Positions 12,338 through 24,496 are shown, counted from the first letter of the stretch. The stretch is DNA of 64,000 bases from Rhizoctonia solani (GCF_016906535.1 NC_057378.1:930001-994000); one strand, 5' to 3'. Made by a program: numbers and translations. Notes: generated by a model not told the origin, from the letters alone.

Positions 12338-14986
12338 TTAAAGCACCCGCTCGACCATACCTATTCCCTCGGCCTCGAGCTTGGCACGGATCGGATCACA
12401 TATATCCTTGGTGTATGGTGCGTGCACTCCTGGTTTGTTAAGCGCAGGTTCCCCGTCCAAAAGTAGACGAGTAGCGATTCCACACGGAACACCGACTGTG
12501 CGCGCCATAGCGCTATATCCAGCACGCTCGCCATAGGCCTCGAGGGTGGAGGTAATGATGTCCTATATAACCTGTTAGATATTGTTCACGATCATGTAAC
12601 GCATAGACCCACAGTCTTTCCGTCAGCCCACTCGACAAAGAATTTGTGCTGGAGCATAACCAAGTCACGCTCACCCTCCTCGTAAGCCATCAAGGCCTCG
12701 AGGCGCGCGCAGAGTGTGTCGAGAAGGTTGCCGGAGCGAGGCGTCACAATATCAGAAGAGAAAAGGCCAATCCAGCGCAGACCGGAAAGAATACGTGCTT
12801 CTTCCGATGCATCAGGGAAGGCAGCAAGCTGCTTGATGCGTTCAACGAGTGCACTGGGAACGCAGTTAGTTTGGCACATATGGTTTCATATTCAACTTAC
12901 GATTCTTCAGTGGAACCTGCGCCCACAGCCTTGGCAGTGAGTTCAGCCCAAGTAATTTTGTCGCTTTCAATGTAATCTTTCTTGGCGTCATCCAAGAAAC
13001 CAATGTCGACCAAAGCCTTGATGAATGCGGGGAATCCTTGGAAGCGCAAAGTTCCACGAACAACAGTCTCAGCCTCGGGGATGTTGTACCACTCTCGGAA
13101 AGGAGTCGAGTCACTGCAATCTGTTTGAAACAAACCTCTGACTAGGATATAAATACCCACCGGTTAGGATAAGCGACAAAGGCATAAGCAGGGTTGATAT
13201 AGTATGGCTTTGCGACACCCATCAACTCCTTGCCCTCGATGCTCTTGACCTCACCGTCCTCGTAATACTTGGCGTTGTTGAGTAAAGCCAACAAAACACC
13301 ACGCGATGACCACGAAAATTTGTACCCGAGAGGGTTATCAGAAGCCTCGGGAGCAGGGAGACCGCCGCAGTAAGATAAGAATTTCTTGATCTATAGACGT
13401 ATTAGTATGCATGAATTTAGTTAATATATGTCGTACCTTGCCGCCCTTTTCGTGAACCTCGTCAATGGTCTTGACGGCATACAGGTGGTCAATACCAGGA
13501 TCCAAGCCAATCTCGTTCAAGACAGTGATTCCAGCCTCCTTGGCCTGCTCATCGAGCGCACGCATAGCAGGGGATATGTACGAGGTAGTGACAACGTGCG
13601 TCTTTCCCTTGATAGCCGCCTCGATGACCCGAGGGTGGTGAGTATAAGGCACGAGGGAGATCACAAGATCGTGAGCGGCGACCTGATCGTCGAGGTCGGG
13701 AGAGCTGACGTCAAGGGAAATTCCAGTAGCACGAGGGAGCCTCTCTGCCATGGCTTGAGCGGACGCGAGCGTTCGGCAAGCTAACGTGCTAGTCAGAGTA
13801 ATTCCAAATTTATTAAGCTGTACTGACCAATAGTCAGGTGGTTGCGAGGGTCACGAAGGATATACTCGGCAGCGGGACCAGCAACGTAGCCGCTTCCCAA
13901 AAGCAAAATCTTGCGCTCTTTTGCGCCGGCCTCGAGGGCCAGCCCAAGCTGAGGACGAATGTCCTTGCCCTCCTTCAGCAAAGAACGTGCAAATTCTGGA
14001 AGAACAAAGGCAGCACGATGAACGTCCTGGGTCCAGTACTTGCATCCCTCGAGCTGCCTAACAGGAGTACGAAGGTCACGACCTGGCTCCTTTGCCCCAA
14101 GCATGAAACCGATTTGGCCAGAGGGATATGTGGGAATTGTAGTAAAGGCATACTCCGCGACTGGGAAGATATTTCCAACTGTAGCGAGGAGTTCGTTGAT
14201 GAGGTCAAGGTGGATCCACAAAGCCTCGCCCTGGGTGCTAATATGGCCTCCGGGAGCGAGTGCGTCATGAAGTAGTTGGAAATAAGGCTTCTCAAAGAGC
14301 GCCTTGGCGGGGCCTACGGGATCAGAGGAATCAGTGATGATGCAGTCGAACTGGGAGGTGTTTCTTTGCAGGTAGGCAAATCCATCTCCAATATACACTG
14401 TTACGCGCTTATCGGCCAATAGATTAGACATATGAGGCAGGTATGTCTTCGAAACGCGAATGACCGCTTCATCAATATCGCAAAGGACGACCTCCTCGAC
14501 AGTGTTGTGCTTGAGGACCTCGCGGACAACACCACCGTCACCACCGCCAATTACAAGGACTTTCTTTGGGTTGGGATGCGAAGCGAGAGGAATATGCGCA
14601 ATCATTTCTTGGTAGCTACATATGGATCGATCAGTTATTTTATTGACATCAGCCGAGCAAAGCCCAACGTACGAGAATTCATCACGCTCAGTGCATTGAA
14701 TGACTCCGTCGAGAACGAGAACGTTTCCAAATGTCTCCGACTCGAAAACAAGAACGTCCTGGTACTTGGACTTTTCAACGTGTAGGATACGATTGACTTT
14801 GAGGGTCATCGCCTGGCCTATAAATGACGTTCAGTGCCTGGATCACTTGTCTCTGAACCGCTGCCGTACCGGGCCATTGCGAGTTAATTTCGCGGAACCA
14901 GCCGTCTACCAAAGCACGTTAACCAAGATCCGCATCCACCACATATACTTGAACGCACCGACAATAGAGGGATGGGTCAGGACCAT
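12338..14986 (-). CDS. Spermidine synthase-saccharopine dehydrogenase chimera
   Basis: The N-terminal half is an aminopropyltransferase making spermidine from putrescine and decarboxylated SAM. The C-terminal half is a Lys9-type saccharopine dehydrogenase of the aminoadipate lysine pathway. Two tiny first exons (14959-14986 and the next) encode [20 protein letters not shown]. They are followed by [12 protein letters not shown], the [10 protein letters not shown] region, [14 protein letters not shown] (SAM-type nucleotide loop), CDIDEAVI and [12 protein letters not shown]. About 290 residues in comes the Rossmann motif [14 protein letters not shown] (about 13850-13900). [32 protein letters not shown] and the C-terminal [17 protein letters not shown] follow, with stop TAA at 12338-12340. 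All junctions keep frame. This fusion is known from basidiomycetes such as Cryptococcus and supports the phylum call. It is distinct from the LKR/SDH gene at 1-3199. Confidence 0.95.
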
Positions 14987-16259
14987 TTTGTAGGGATGCG
15001 ATGTAGCGCTCCAAAAGTTTCGAGTCGATCAGTTTTTGAGGCTGGTCAATCAGGACCCTGAGATCATCTCGTATACGCCATTTTGAAATTAAAATTCAGT
15101 CTGCTCTCATCTAAGCGTTGTTCTGGTGCCAATTGCCGGTGCAACTGTCTGAAATGTCCTAGAAAAGGCATATTGAAAAGATAACCAAATCAATTGAATC
15201 AGTTGTGATTCTCAGTATACGCGGCCACAGATAGTAGCCCCAAATCTACCGTGTTGCCCTATTTGGCCCACTTCTTAATTTGAACTTGCACATGTGACAT
15301 GCGGGAAGGATCACTGGGTACGTTTCCGTAAGGGATTTAGAACGGCCAAGCCTTTCTAAAGTGCTCATTTAGAGGTGAGGCCCAGCCTGGATGCAGTGTG
15401 CACCGTGGAACTCAATGTGAAATGTGTTGGATACAGATCTAGACGCTGAAGGAGGGGTGTTCTAAATATCTGGACCACCTATTTAGCAGGGGGGGGGGGG
15501 TTGACCCCCCCTGCTATTTATTAAGGATGTATTTAGTTATGAAATGACACTTGATTGCGCTGATAAGATAACATCCCGCCAATCTCTTACCTTATCAGGA
15601 TGTTGATGACTTAAGGCAATTGCATATATTTGTCAAATAATCATTATTTCTTGTCTAAGACACGGGATAGGGGCCGTTGTCAACAAATAGCAAGCGCCCC
15701 TATTGCAGCTGTCTCCAACCAACTATCACGTATGCTTAGCTGCAATGTCTAGCACAAATCCTTTGTCTATCTCCAACGCAACTCATGGCCAGAAAGGCAA
15801 AGATTGTGCCTCCACTCCATCTAAGCCGCCCTTGACTTCCGCACCAAGCAACGTGGATGTACTACATATATATACAACTTCAATGGCCCAAGAGGTGTAT
15901 TTATTAGGTCTCACGCATAGAATCAATATTTCAATTATGATTTTAGAAGTAAAGTCTATTTTACATGGACCATTCCTTACGGAAAGGCAATACATGAGGT
16001 CCAAGCGCTAGCACAGCCTCCGCCGTGCGGGCCAAGTCCGTCCCGTCCCGACGGACCAATTTAGGACGACGAATTTAGAAGAAATCCTTACGGAAACGTA
16101 CCCACTGAAAGGCTATAATTTTTTTTATAATAAACATCCACATGAGTTCATATCGGTTGGAAAATCGTTCACTCTGAGTACCTACGCCTGTACATGCTAG
16201 TACTGCACTGTAATTCTCTTGGTCCAGCAATAAATATATGTAATGTTGATTTGATTCAT
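14987..16259. other. Intergenic region with a G/C-run hairpin
   Basis: This lies upstream of the spermidine synthase chimera and downstream of Brf1. A G-run/C-run inverted repeat lies at about 15485-15530. An open frame at 15703-16011 has no recognisable motif and I do not call it. Confidence 0.45.
15484..15522. repeat. Inverted repeat: AGCAG(G)n / C7TGCT hairpin
   Basis: A run of about twelve G preceded by TTTAGCAG is followed by TTGA, about seven C and TGCTATTTA. The two sides pair into a strong hairpin. Its role is unknown. It could be the tip of a foldback element or a G-quadruplex-capable tract. Confidence 0.6.
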
Positions 16260-18354
16260 TCAAACCTCCTCCTGATACCCTTCGTCAATGTAGTAATCTA
16301 TGTCTCCATCCCCGTCATCATATTTTTCATTGTCATCATCCTTGTCCTCATGCTCTTCTACAGTTTCCGATACCTTGGGCTTATTCTTGGATTTGTTTGA
16401 TTCACTCGGCTTCTCGAATAACTTTTCTACAGCCGCATAGTTGATCCTTCGGGAAAATGTTCTTTTCTTCTGCATCAATGCTCGCGCCGCTTGAGCGGGA
16501 GTTTCTCCACTGGCTGTAGTCGAATCTCTAGGCTTTTGACGTTTGCGAGTCTGTAAATGAAGCAAGTTTTATATCAAGAATAAAAGTGGAGGGATCGTCG
16601 TTCGAACCTTGCGACTTTTCTGGCGCTTATGTTCAGTTCCTTCTTCAGCATCTAACCCTTTCACTAAAAAGCAACACGATCAAGTCAGAAAGGAATCAAC
16701 CATACAAATCAGAAACGAGCACTTACTTGCAATTCTCTCTAAGTAGTCTTTGTTGAACTCGACCCACATCCGTGTTTTCTTCCGCACTTCCTCTTCAGTA
16801 AGGATAAAGGCATCGAGTTCTTCATCATCAAGATTGTTCAAGTCATCTGATTGCTCTGCTTGAGCAATACGTGCAGCTTTCTCTCTTTCGGCATGCTGAA
16901 GAACGGCAGTGAGGCGAGAACCCTCGGGATCATTAAGATACTGCTCGACTTCTGCAGTCATCTCTTCATCAAATGTATCGTCCGTCTTATATTCCTCTCC
17001 TTCGTTCTTTTCAAACCCATCCCTTCCATCGCCCCCTTCGTTTTTGTCCTGATTAACAATATCGTTGAATGCAGTCTGCTCGTCGTCATCAGAAGGATAG
17101 AATAGTGGTGCCTCTGTCTTTCCATTGGTCGGGTGGTCCAAACCGAGTGAGACAATCCCCTTACTCATATCAACGGTCGCGGTAGCAGGTTCGGAGCTCG
17201 CTTCATCATCGTCATCGTCATCATCCTGAGTTCGTTTCCTCTTTCCAGAGGGTGTTGATAAAACCCTCCCTTTCCCTTCCTTGCCCTCGTGCTTCTGCTT
17301 CTCCAGGCCCTTTGTAAATGAAGGAGGATCGGCCGCCTCCTCGAGCATAACGTTACGAAAATCATGCATAGTAAGCGCAGCGCTTGGAGTGGTCTTAAAT
17401 TCTTCAAGACGCTTCTTGACTGTCTCGTCGCCAATCTTGACAACTTGAACTATTTCTTGAATACTTCGACGAAAATTATTCATACGAGCAGCGAGGAGCA
17501 GGCAGGCACCGCATATCCCTGCCGGACGTCGACCATGTGTCATCCAGTCTCGAGAGAACCGGGTAACTAGTCGGGTCGCATCGACAACAACTTTGTTTGT
17601 TTCTTCACCGAATTCGAGTAAAGCAGCAAAACGAGCGATTAAATGAGCGGGGTCGATGAGAGGTAAGTTAATTTTGAGCTCTCGAACTAGCTTGAGGTAA
17701 TAGGCACCCAAGACAAAGACGTTGACCTATATTCGCCATGGACCCTGGTGAGTACAAACAAAAATTTCTGACCAGCATAAAATAACCTACACGAAGCATA
17801 TCAGAAAAATCGATCAGCATATGTCTAGTACCAGATGTACGACAAGCAATATATAGGCAAACCGCGGCGACATATTCCGATTTCCGCCCTTTGATAAACC
17901 TATGAGAAATAGCTAGGTTGTAGTAGCGTTGTGCCTTTTCTACAATATGTTCGCCGAGATGAAGCGCTGATGATTGTTGCCGGATGAGCATACGACCATG
18001 GGCAGCTGATTGCTCTCCTGGCTCTGAAGACCCATGTCCAAAGGCTCCGCCAGTATGAGCCCGAGCTAAGGATGAGTCAGAGTTAGACTGACAGGGACCA
18101 GTAACCGACATTACTTACTCTGTCCCAATGCCACGAATGACCCATGTGCGATAGCAGCACCCGATGCACTTTCCCCAAACGTGACTTCTGCAACAATACG
18201 GTTCTCCTCTACCAAAGTTCCGCATTGGTTACAGAATCCGTTTCCTGCTGCTTCATTGTATTCGATCACGCCTCCGCCGCATTCTGGACATAATTTAGCC
18301 TATAGATAGTACATCAACGACCAGATTGCTCGCTAGAGCAACCATACTTACCAT
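16260..18354 (-). CDS. BRF1: TFIIIB subunit Brf1 (RNA polymerase III initiation factor)
   Basis: The protein starts with a coding exon of only ATG (18352-18354), followed by a gtaagt donor. The next exon encodes the TFIIB-type zinc ribbon AKLCPECGGGVIEYNEAAG with a second pair CNQC. Cyclin-fold repeats follow (AQRYYNLAISHRFIKGRK; YIACRTSGTRHMLIDFSDML). The second fold carries FGEETNKVV, TRFSRDWMTHGRRPAGICGA and RRSIQEIVQVVKIGDETVKKR. After an acidic linker comes the Brf1 homology motif MWVEFNKDYLERIA (about 16735-16780), which contacts TBP and Bdp1. A basic block with RRINYAAVEKLFE and an acidic tail close the protein at 16260. Brf1 recruits Pol III to tRNA genes, two of which lie within 7 kb. 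Confidence 0.93.
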
Positions 18355-20654
18355 GATCTATAGTCTAGAGGATAACACGGAGTCTATTATAGCGTTCCCA
18401 GGGTTCGTATGGGCCACCACAATGCAATCCGAGTACAAGTCATAGGTCGTCGCAGAATTTGAGTAGCTTTAGGGTGTATTTGAAATTCAAGATGAGTCAG
18501 GAGTGGCTATGTTTACTTATGACAACCAATTGAGAAAGCGGAACCCAAGCCCCATGAACTATAACAACTATTTTCATTGAGATTGGTGTATAATTACAGT
18601 ACTCACCGAGGTAATAACTCTTATCAATTATTAATATGTACTGCCCGTAACTGGTGCGTCGACATTTGTTGTTTGGCCCATTCTCGCCGGTTTATTTCCC
18701 TACGCATAAGAGAAAATGGTTTTCTCGATTGGGGACGGAAACTTTAATGGTATCTTTATCTTTTTATATTTTGCGCTCTATTTGAGGGTTACTAGAAAGC
18801 TTTGTAACTTTATTCGAAAGAGCCATCCCCTTCCTCCTGATGTATATATCTACCATAATAGTTACTATGAAATAACCGAAAGGCCTGTCGCATCAGGGAA
18901 CTTCTCCTTCCTTCTTTGTATCAATACCTTTACATCTACTTATCTACTTAGAAACGCCGCCTTGGTAAAAATTCCACTTGAAAAGATCTTGCTTATATAG
19001 GCCCCGTTCTTGTGTGGAACCCAAGTTCCGGTTAGCTACACTCCAAACTAAATTTGACACGGCGAAACTAATAACCCCATACTCACAGTTATCCTCTCGG
19101 CCGTTCCGAATCATCTCGACTATCCGGATTATTCGAGATCCAGTCACTGTATGTGTGGATGTTTCGGAAATATTACCCACTGGTTATTTCCTGGCTCAAA
19201 ATTACGGTAAACAAGCTATGCAAGTGATGACTTTCATCTGGCACTATTACTATCAAAGCGGGACACCATTTAGTTTCTTTCTCGTTAGGTCGCAGAAAAG
19301 ATCTTCTAAGGCCTATTAATGGACCCGTCCTTGAAGATCTTCCAAACACTATACCCGCCCCTTCAAGCTCTTGTGTCGCTGCATTTGATAGGCCTGAGTA
19401 CCTGGATGCCAGCATCCCTGCTTGAAATATATACATTTCTTGACCTTCCATCCGAGTGACAATTGTTCCTGATTGTTACAAGCAGCCTCTCTATACCACA
19501 AGCTATTTTGTCCGACGCTGTTGTAACGAGATAAGTTACGTGCTGTTATTTTTCAAGCGTTCAAGTCTACCGCCTAAAGTAATACCCATGAGAAAAACTG
19601 GATATGGTTGACATTTCATGGACGGTTGACTTTAGACTTATGGGTGCATGCATGGAACCGAGGCGAATGCAGTGCTCTTAGCAACACGTCCACGGGTATG
19701 TTGACCTGAATGTTCGGATAATCGATGATTCATGTTAAGAAGTATGTATACCAGGTACACCAATACATTTTTTTCCGGGCTATGCATTCAGTCCTTGATG
19801 TGCCAGTACCAAGAATTTGCAATCAACGGGGTGTCGAGCCCGCGTTTGCCACCCGGTACGGACCACGAACGGTGGGTCCATGGATGTCAAGCGCGATTTG
19901 GGCAACTATTAGGTAAGATTCTTTGACCCAGTTACACCGTGAACGATCCATGAGAAGATCCATCAATTAGGTTACCTAGGCATGGGGAGCATCTAGACAG
20001 GCAAAATGGTTGAAACAAACACTATTCCTAGTTAGTAGGTCAAAGGTATCGAGGTTACAGGTCAGGCTATACTCTATACGATTTTAAAGGGAGAGTAAGG
20101 TAGAACCCAAAGGCATGGATCCTTCTGGTACTGAGATTCGCGTCCTATATGCGGTGCGGTGGCAAACTTCATCCACTACATCCATGGTCCCGCAGCCTCG
20201 GCTCGTCTCTGGATGTTATCCGACTGTAGATTTTCGGATTCACTATGCGAGTTTCTCGTGCTTTTGGAATTCCTTGTTCCATTTTTCTTTTCTTTTTGGA
20301 GGTGTGGTACCTATTCGAGGGGATAGATTTCTTGCTCCTTGGAAGGGGTCACTCGACCAGATAAGAATGTTAGCTAAGTTGAAGTTAACTAGCAAATTGC
20401 AACATCCATGAACGTCTCGTTACTTGCATAAATCAACAGTAAGGTTATTCAAAGGTCAGCGCCCCTACCAGTGCTGCAATGTTTGATACCCGACGGCGCC
20501 GTACGGTTCTTTCTTATGGCCGCGGGCATCATCCCCGAACATGGATTTTGTCGTGGATAAGCTTCCTGTTTCCTTGGCTCTTTGTTTATAAATCTGCTCG
20601 CACTGGCTTTCTACCTCACCATTCCTCAGACTTTTCACCGCTCTAAAACTCAAT
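18355..20654. other. Long intergenic region, no firm gene
   Basis: About 2.3 kb without a supported gene. A short coding-like stretch near 19800-19915 (FAINGVSSPRLPPGTDHE, ended by a gtaaga donor) may be a gene fragment, but I found no partner exon. The last ~100 bases are the Rot1-like promoter. Confidence 0.4.
20587..20592 (+). promoter_or_regulatory. Candidate TATA box of the Rot1-like gene
   Basis: TATAAA lies 68 bases upstream of the ATG at 20655, a plausible distance for a fungal TATA element with a short leader. Confidence 0.4.
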
Positions 20655-21340
20655 ATGTTACTCTCTTCTCTTTTTGCTGCAATTGTTGGTGCTCCACTTG
20701 TCCTTGGGCAAGGTGCTTTTGACAAGAGTCATAAGATGACCTACCTTAAAGGCACCTGGAGCATCAGCGACAAAAATGTCCCCGTTGGACCAGTGAGTAA
20801 CTTGTTCAAGTCTTGTCTTGATATAAACTTACCATGAGCTTCCAATAGACCTTTGTAAACCCGGCTGAGAACAAATTCTTTTTCCCCACGGAATACAAGA
20901 ACACCACCAGCAGGACTTATTCTTTGTACGTTGTTTTATATTTATCAGACTGTTACTCATACTTACAGTTGCACATATCAAGCACTGATGATGGATTCTG
21001 GGAATACTGCGCATATGTAGCGCCACACGTCAGCTCAGATAATTGCACCAGTGCTCTATTCATCTACCAGCACGGAACCTACGAGTTTCTCTCGAACGGT
21101 TCGATGGCGCTCACTCCTTTTGCGAAGGATGGTCGCTTCCAAATGGCAGACTCCTGCAAGGAATCCAACGGAGCTACTCCATACAACTACACGGAGCTCA
21201 TGGTGACCTGGAGTATCGATATAGACTATGGCACCGCACCTGTATTGAACCTTCATGAGGCGAACTGGGAGCAACCTCAGAACCTCACTCTGGCGTATAA
21301 CCCTCCACAGATGCTTCCTACTCGGCCATTGACCAACTGA
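20655..21340 (+). CDS. Rot1-like ER glycoprotein
   Basis: Three exons: 20655-20792, 20849 to about 20925, and 20983-21340. The protein starts with a signal peptide (MLLSSLFAAIVGAPLVLGQG). It continues with the Rot1 signature: KGTWSISDKNVPVGP, FVNPAENKFFFPTEY, SFTDDGFWEYCAY, LFIYQHGTYEFLSNGSMAL and PFAKDGRFQMADSC. Yeast Rot1 is an essential ER membrane protein acting in N- and O-glycosylation and protein folding. This copy ends LPTRPLTN without an obvious C-terminal membrane anchor, so it may be soluble or shortened, whereas yeast Rot1 is membrane-anchored. The third-exon acceptor was chosen because it restores the S-F-T-D-D-G match. Confidence 0.85.
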
Positions 21341-22129
21341 TTGTATGCATTCAAAGCTTTGTTGGCCCATTGGGGTCCGGGCGTTTGCTAGGATGGATCC
21401 AGAATAGAAATAGTGTGATTGCGAGTGGATTATAGAGTTTGTGATATCGTTTTTATATGCGATTTATATATCTATATATGCTTTGCTACACCAAATTCCT
21501 CGCCTGACACCATAACCATAATCCTACGTAAGTGAAGCGCTGCGTAGACAATCAAATCCACGTACTTGTTTGACGGAAATTGACTGGTCAATGGATTCTA
21601 TCATTCATCATCATTTGTGTCAGCGCTATGAGATCTATACGGATCAATTTGCTGTATTCTTCGGTACATAGTGGGAGTATATACTTCTTGTTTGTCATTG
21701 CTGCCCTTTTTCACGCTTAATTTACGTCTTGATACTCAAATCATAGCTGCATGTAATCGTAGTTTGCTCTTAATGTGATTACAACTTCTATTCTTCTACG
21801 ATCATGAAGATTAGTGCACAATCTGCTTTTACCCGAGTATTGTAGGGTCGACTTGCAATAGGGTTTACTCCTATTTAGATTGTTCTCCGCAGACTTGTGT
21901 TGTTGATAGGCAGTGCTTCCTCATCTTTGACAACTATGAAGAGTGGTGGCTGATGATACACATTGTAGCTGAGGCGACGAATTAGGAAGCCGTCTTGAAT
22001 GCATGCAGACTACTTGGAACGAGCTATTGTACAGACGGACTTGCCCCCGCAAAAGTACTCCCATTTGGTCCAGTTTCAATGTCCTATATGGGTTCCATAT
22101 ACAGTGGCCTGAAACACTCATAATCTCAA
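21341..22129. other. Intergenic region, no gene seen
   Basis: 3' UTR of the Rot1-like gene, then sequence with no conserved motif up to the tRNA. Confidence 0.5.
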
Positions 22130-22201
22130 TCCGATATGGTGTAGTGGCTAACATTATCGCCTCTCACGCGATAGCCCTGGGTTCGATTCCCAGTATCGGA
22201 G
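22130..22201 (+). tRNA. tRNA-Glu (CTC anticodon)
   Basis: Acceptor TCCGATA pairs with TATCGGA (22194-22200) and the discriminator is G. The D-arm region is GGTGTAGTGGCTAACA. Stem ATCGC pairs with GCGAT around the loop C-T-C-T-C-A-C, giving anticodon CTC. The T arm is CTGGG TTCGATT CCCAG. There is no intron. TGGTGTAGTGGCTAACA is typical of eukaryotic tRNA-Glu. Confidence 0.95.
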
Positions 22202-22961
22202 ACTTTTTGTCTTTTAGAAACACATTTGCATATACAATTTTGCGCATCTCCATTCGAGTTCACCAACAAGGGGGTTACAAGGCTCAGCAATTTAATAAAA
22301 CGCTCATATAATATATCCTCGCTGGCGCTTCAGCCCGCGGCATTTGATTATCAAACCACGTGGCCAACAGATCAAACGCTATTTCATCAGGAGGACAACA
22401 GCCACGGCCTGACCCGATCTTGGCCACTCGGAACATTGCAACAACCACGCGGAATGTTTTCTCATATAGGCTTATTTCTCCGCGATACTCAACGGCACCT
22501 CATTCCCATGGACCTCCGTCTCGCTGAGTTTTCGGCGACAAACACAGTGAGGGACGTGTTCTTGCAACCAGTCGGAACTTGTGCCGAGTCTCGTGCTAAT
22601 TGGATCGGGGAAATGCATATTGTCTTGAGTATAAGAAGTTGACATCAGACCAAATGCCACTGTTCTCGTGTACCTCTTGCGGAACCCACCGAAAATGGAA
22701 TTCTCGCGATAATCGATTTCGTTGGGCATATGATCTGGAGTTGCGACCTAAAATGGAATAATCTCATTTCATCGAAATGGATTGTTGCATTCTTTGTAGT
22801 ATCGCTTAGAGGCTGAGCCCCCCGCCGCAGCCCACGACAGCTATAATCCATATCAACTGGATCGAGTTCCTCCGAGGTATAGCGAGCCAACGGTATAAAA
22901 TATAAATGGGACCACGTCCTGCAGCCAGAAGTAGCTCTTTTACGAATTTCTACAATCCATC
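22202..22961. other. Intergenic region: upstream of the GH5 cellulase
   Basis: No gene motif is seen. The proximal part holds the candidate TATA box at 22894. Confidence 0.45.
22894..22900 (+). promoter_or_regulatory. Candidate TATA box of the GH5 cellulase
   Basis: TATAAAA lies 68 bases before the ATG at 22962. This is the same spacing as in the Rot1-like gene. Confidence 0.45.
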
Positions 22962-24496
22962 ATGAAACGAGTTGCATTGTCTGCATTGGCTGCGGCCGGA
23001 TATGTTGCTGCTCAAGCTCCCGCGTACGCCCAGTGCGGTGGTCAGGGTTGGACTGGTGAGTACTGCATCTATGTTACGAACCTATTTCTGATTCAATTGT
23101 CTTAGGCGCAACAACTTGCGTCTCTGGATTTACCTGCACCGTCTCAAACCAATGGTACTCGCAATGGTAATAATCAATTAACCTTATGAAATTCTATATC
23201 TAACTGTATCCGCTCAGTCTTCCCGGCACTGCTTCACCCTCTTCTACCACCAGTGCCCCGACCTCGACTCCTACATCTGGCACTGGGGTATGCAGTGGCG
23301 CCACACGCACAAAGTTCAAGTACTTTGGTGTAAACCAGTCTTGTGCGGAGTTTGGTGAGGGTAAATGGCCTGGTGTCTTGAACACCGACTACATTTGGCC
23401 CGCAACTAGCTCTATCGATGTAAGTCAATCAAATTTAAAGCGTGTCTGAATAATACTTATTCTATGAATTAGTATTTCTTGGGAAAAGGGATGAACACTT
23501 TCCGTGTTGCCTTTACCATGGAGCGCATCTCTCCTCTTGCTAGTGGACTCACTGGAGCATTCGACGCTACTTACCTAGGTGACTTGAAAAAGACAGTTTC
23601 CTACATTACTGGAAAGGGTGGCTACGCTGTCATTGACCCCCACAAGTAAGTTTAGTAGTTACCTGGAAAACTGCTCCTCTAATCATGTTTCTAGCTTTAT
23701 GCGCTATAATCACAACATTATCACTTCCACATCTGATTTTCAGACATGGTGGAAGAACCTTGCGGCCGAGTTCAAAGATGACAAGAACGTCATATTTGAC
23801 TTGCAGAACGAACCATGGGTACGTAGATATGCCACCATACGAGTACGTTACTGACTCTTTCTTTAGGGAATAGATGCCTCGGCTGTCGCTCAGCTGATGC
23901 AAGCCGGAATCAATGGTGTTCGTTCTGCAGGTGCTACCAGCCAACTCATCCTTGTCGAAGGGACTTCCTGGACTGGAGCGTGGAGTAAGCCGTGTCTCTT
24001 TGACGCTCGTGTCTCATACTTACCATCCTCTAGCATGGACGTCGGCTCTGGAAACGGCGATGCTTTCAAGAACCTGACGGATCCCAACAACAACTTTGCC
24101 ATCGAGATGCACCAATACCTTGATACCGATGGCTCTGGTGCCACCGGAAACGGGGTCTGTGTTTCCTCTACTATTATGACCGAGCGTATTGCTTCTGCGA
24201 CCCAATGGCTCAAGGACAACAACCTCAAGGGCTTCCTTGGAGAGCTCGGAGGCGGTTCGAACGATGTTTGCATCAATGCCATCAAGGGAGGATTGTGCGC
24301 TATGCAAGAGTCGGGTGTGTGGATTGGCGCTCTCTGGTGGGCTGCCGGTCCGTGGTGGGGCGAGTGAGTATATCTTATATTAGAATAATGTATATATGCT
24401 AATATATTTTGTGATAGCTACTTCCAATCGATCGAGCCTCCAAACAGCCCTGCTGTCGCGAGAATTCTCCCCGAAGCGCTCTTGCCTTTCCTCTAA
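22962..24496 (+). CDS. Secreted GH5 endoglucanase with N-terminal CBM1, carrying a probable 1-base frame break
   Basis: The signal peptide (MKRVALSALAAAGYVAAQ) is followed by a fungal cellulose-binding module (YAQCGGQGWTG, TTCVSGFTC, NQWYSQC), a Ser/Thr/Pro linker and a GH5 subfamily-5-like domain. FRVAFTMERI, AVIDPHN, FDLQNEPW (acid/base Glu) and GFLGELGGG (nucleophile Glu) are present. The last exon ends YFQSIEPPNSPAVARI with stop at 24494-24496. Splicing the consensus 49 nt intron 23985-24033 gives the expected W-T-W-T-S, but the frame is then one base short at about 24043-24046 before GSGNGDAFKNLTDPNNN. Keeping the intron, or using a weaker donor at 23992, leaves the frame open but loses the conserved W-T. 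The enzyme would cut internal beta-1,4 bonds in plant cellulose. Confidence 0.85.

Noticed and set aside
13838..14275. Plus-strand frame of 145 codons
   Set aside because: It overlaps the conserved spermidine synthase-SDH gene on the other strand, so it is a shadow frame.
18716..19451. Open frames in the Brf1-Rot1 interval
   Set aside because: No conserved motif, no consistent splice partners, AT-rich composition.
19725..19926. Coding-like stretch FAINGVSSPRLPPGTDHE with a donor-like gtaaga
   Set aside because: A single isolated block without a start, an upstream exon or a matching acceptor. Mentioned only in the interval note.
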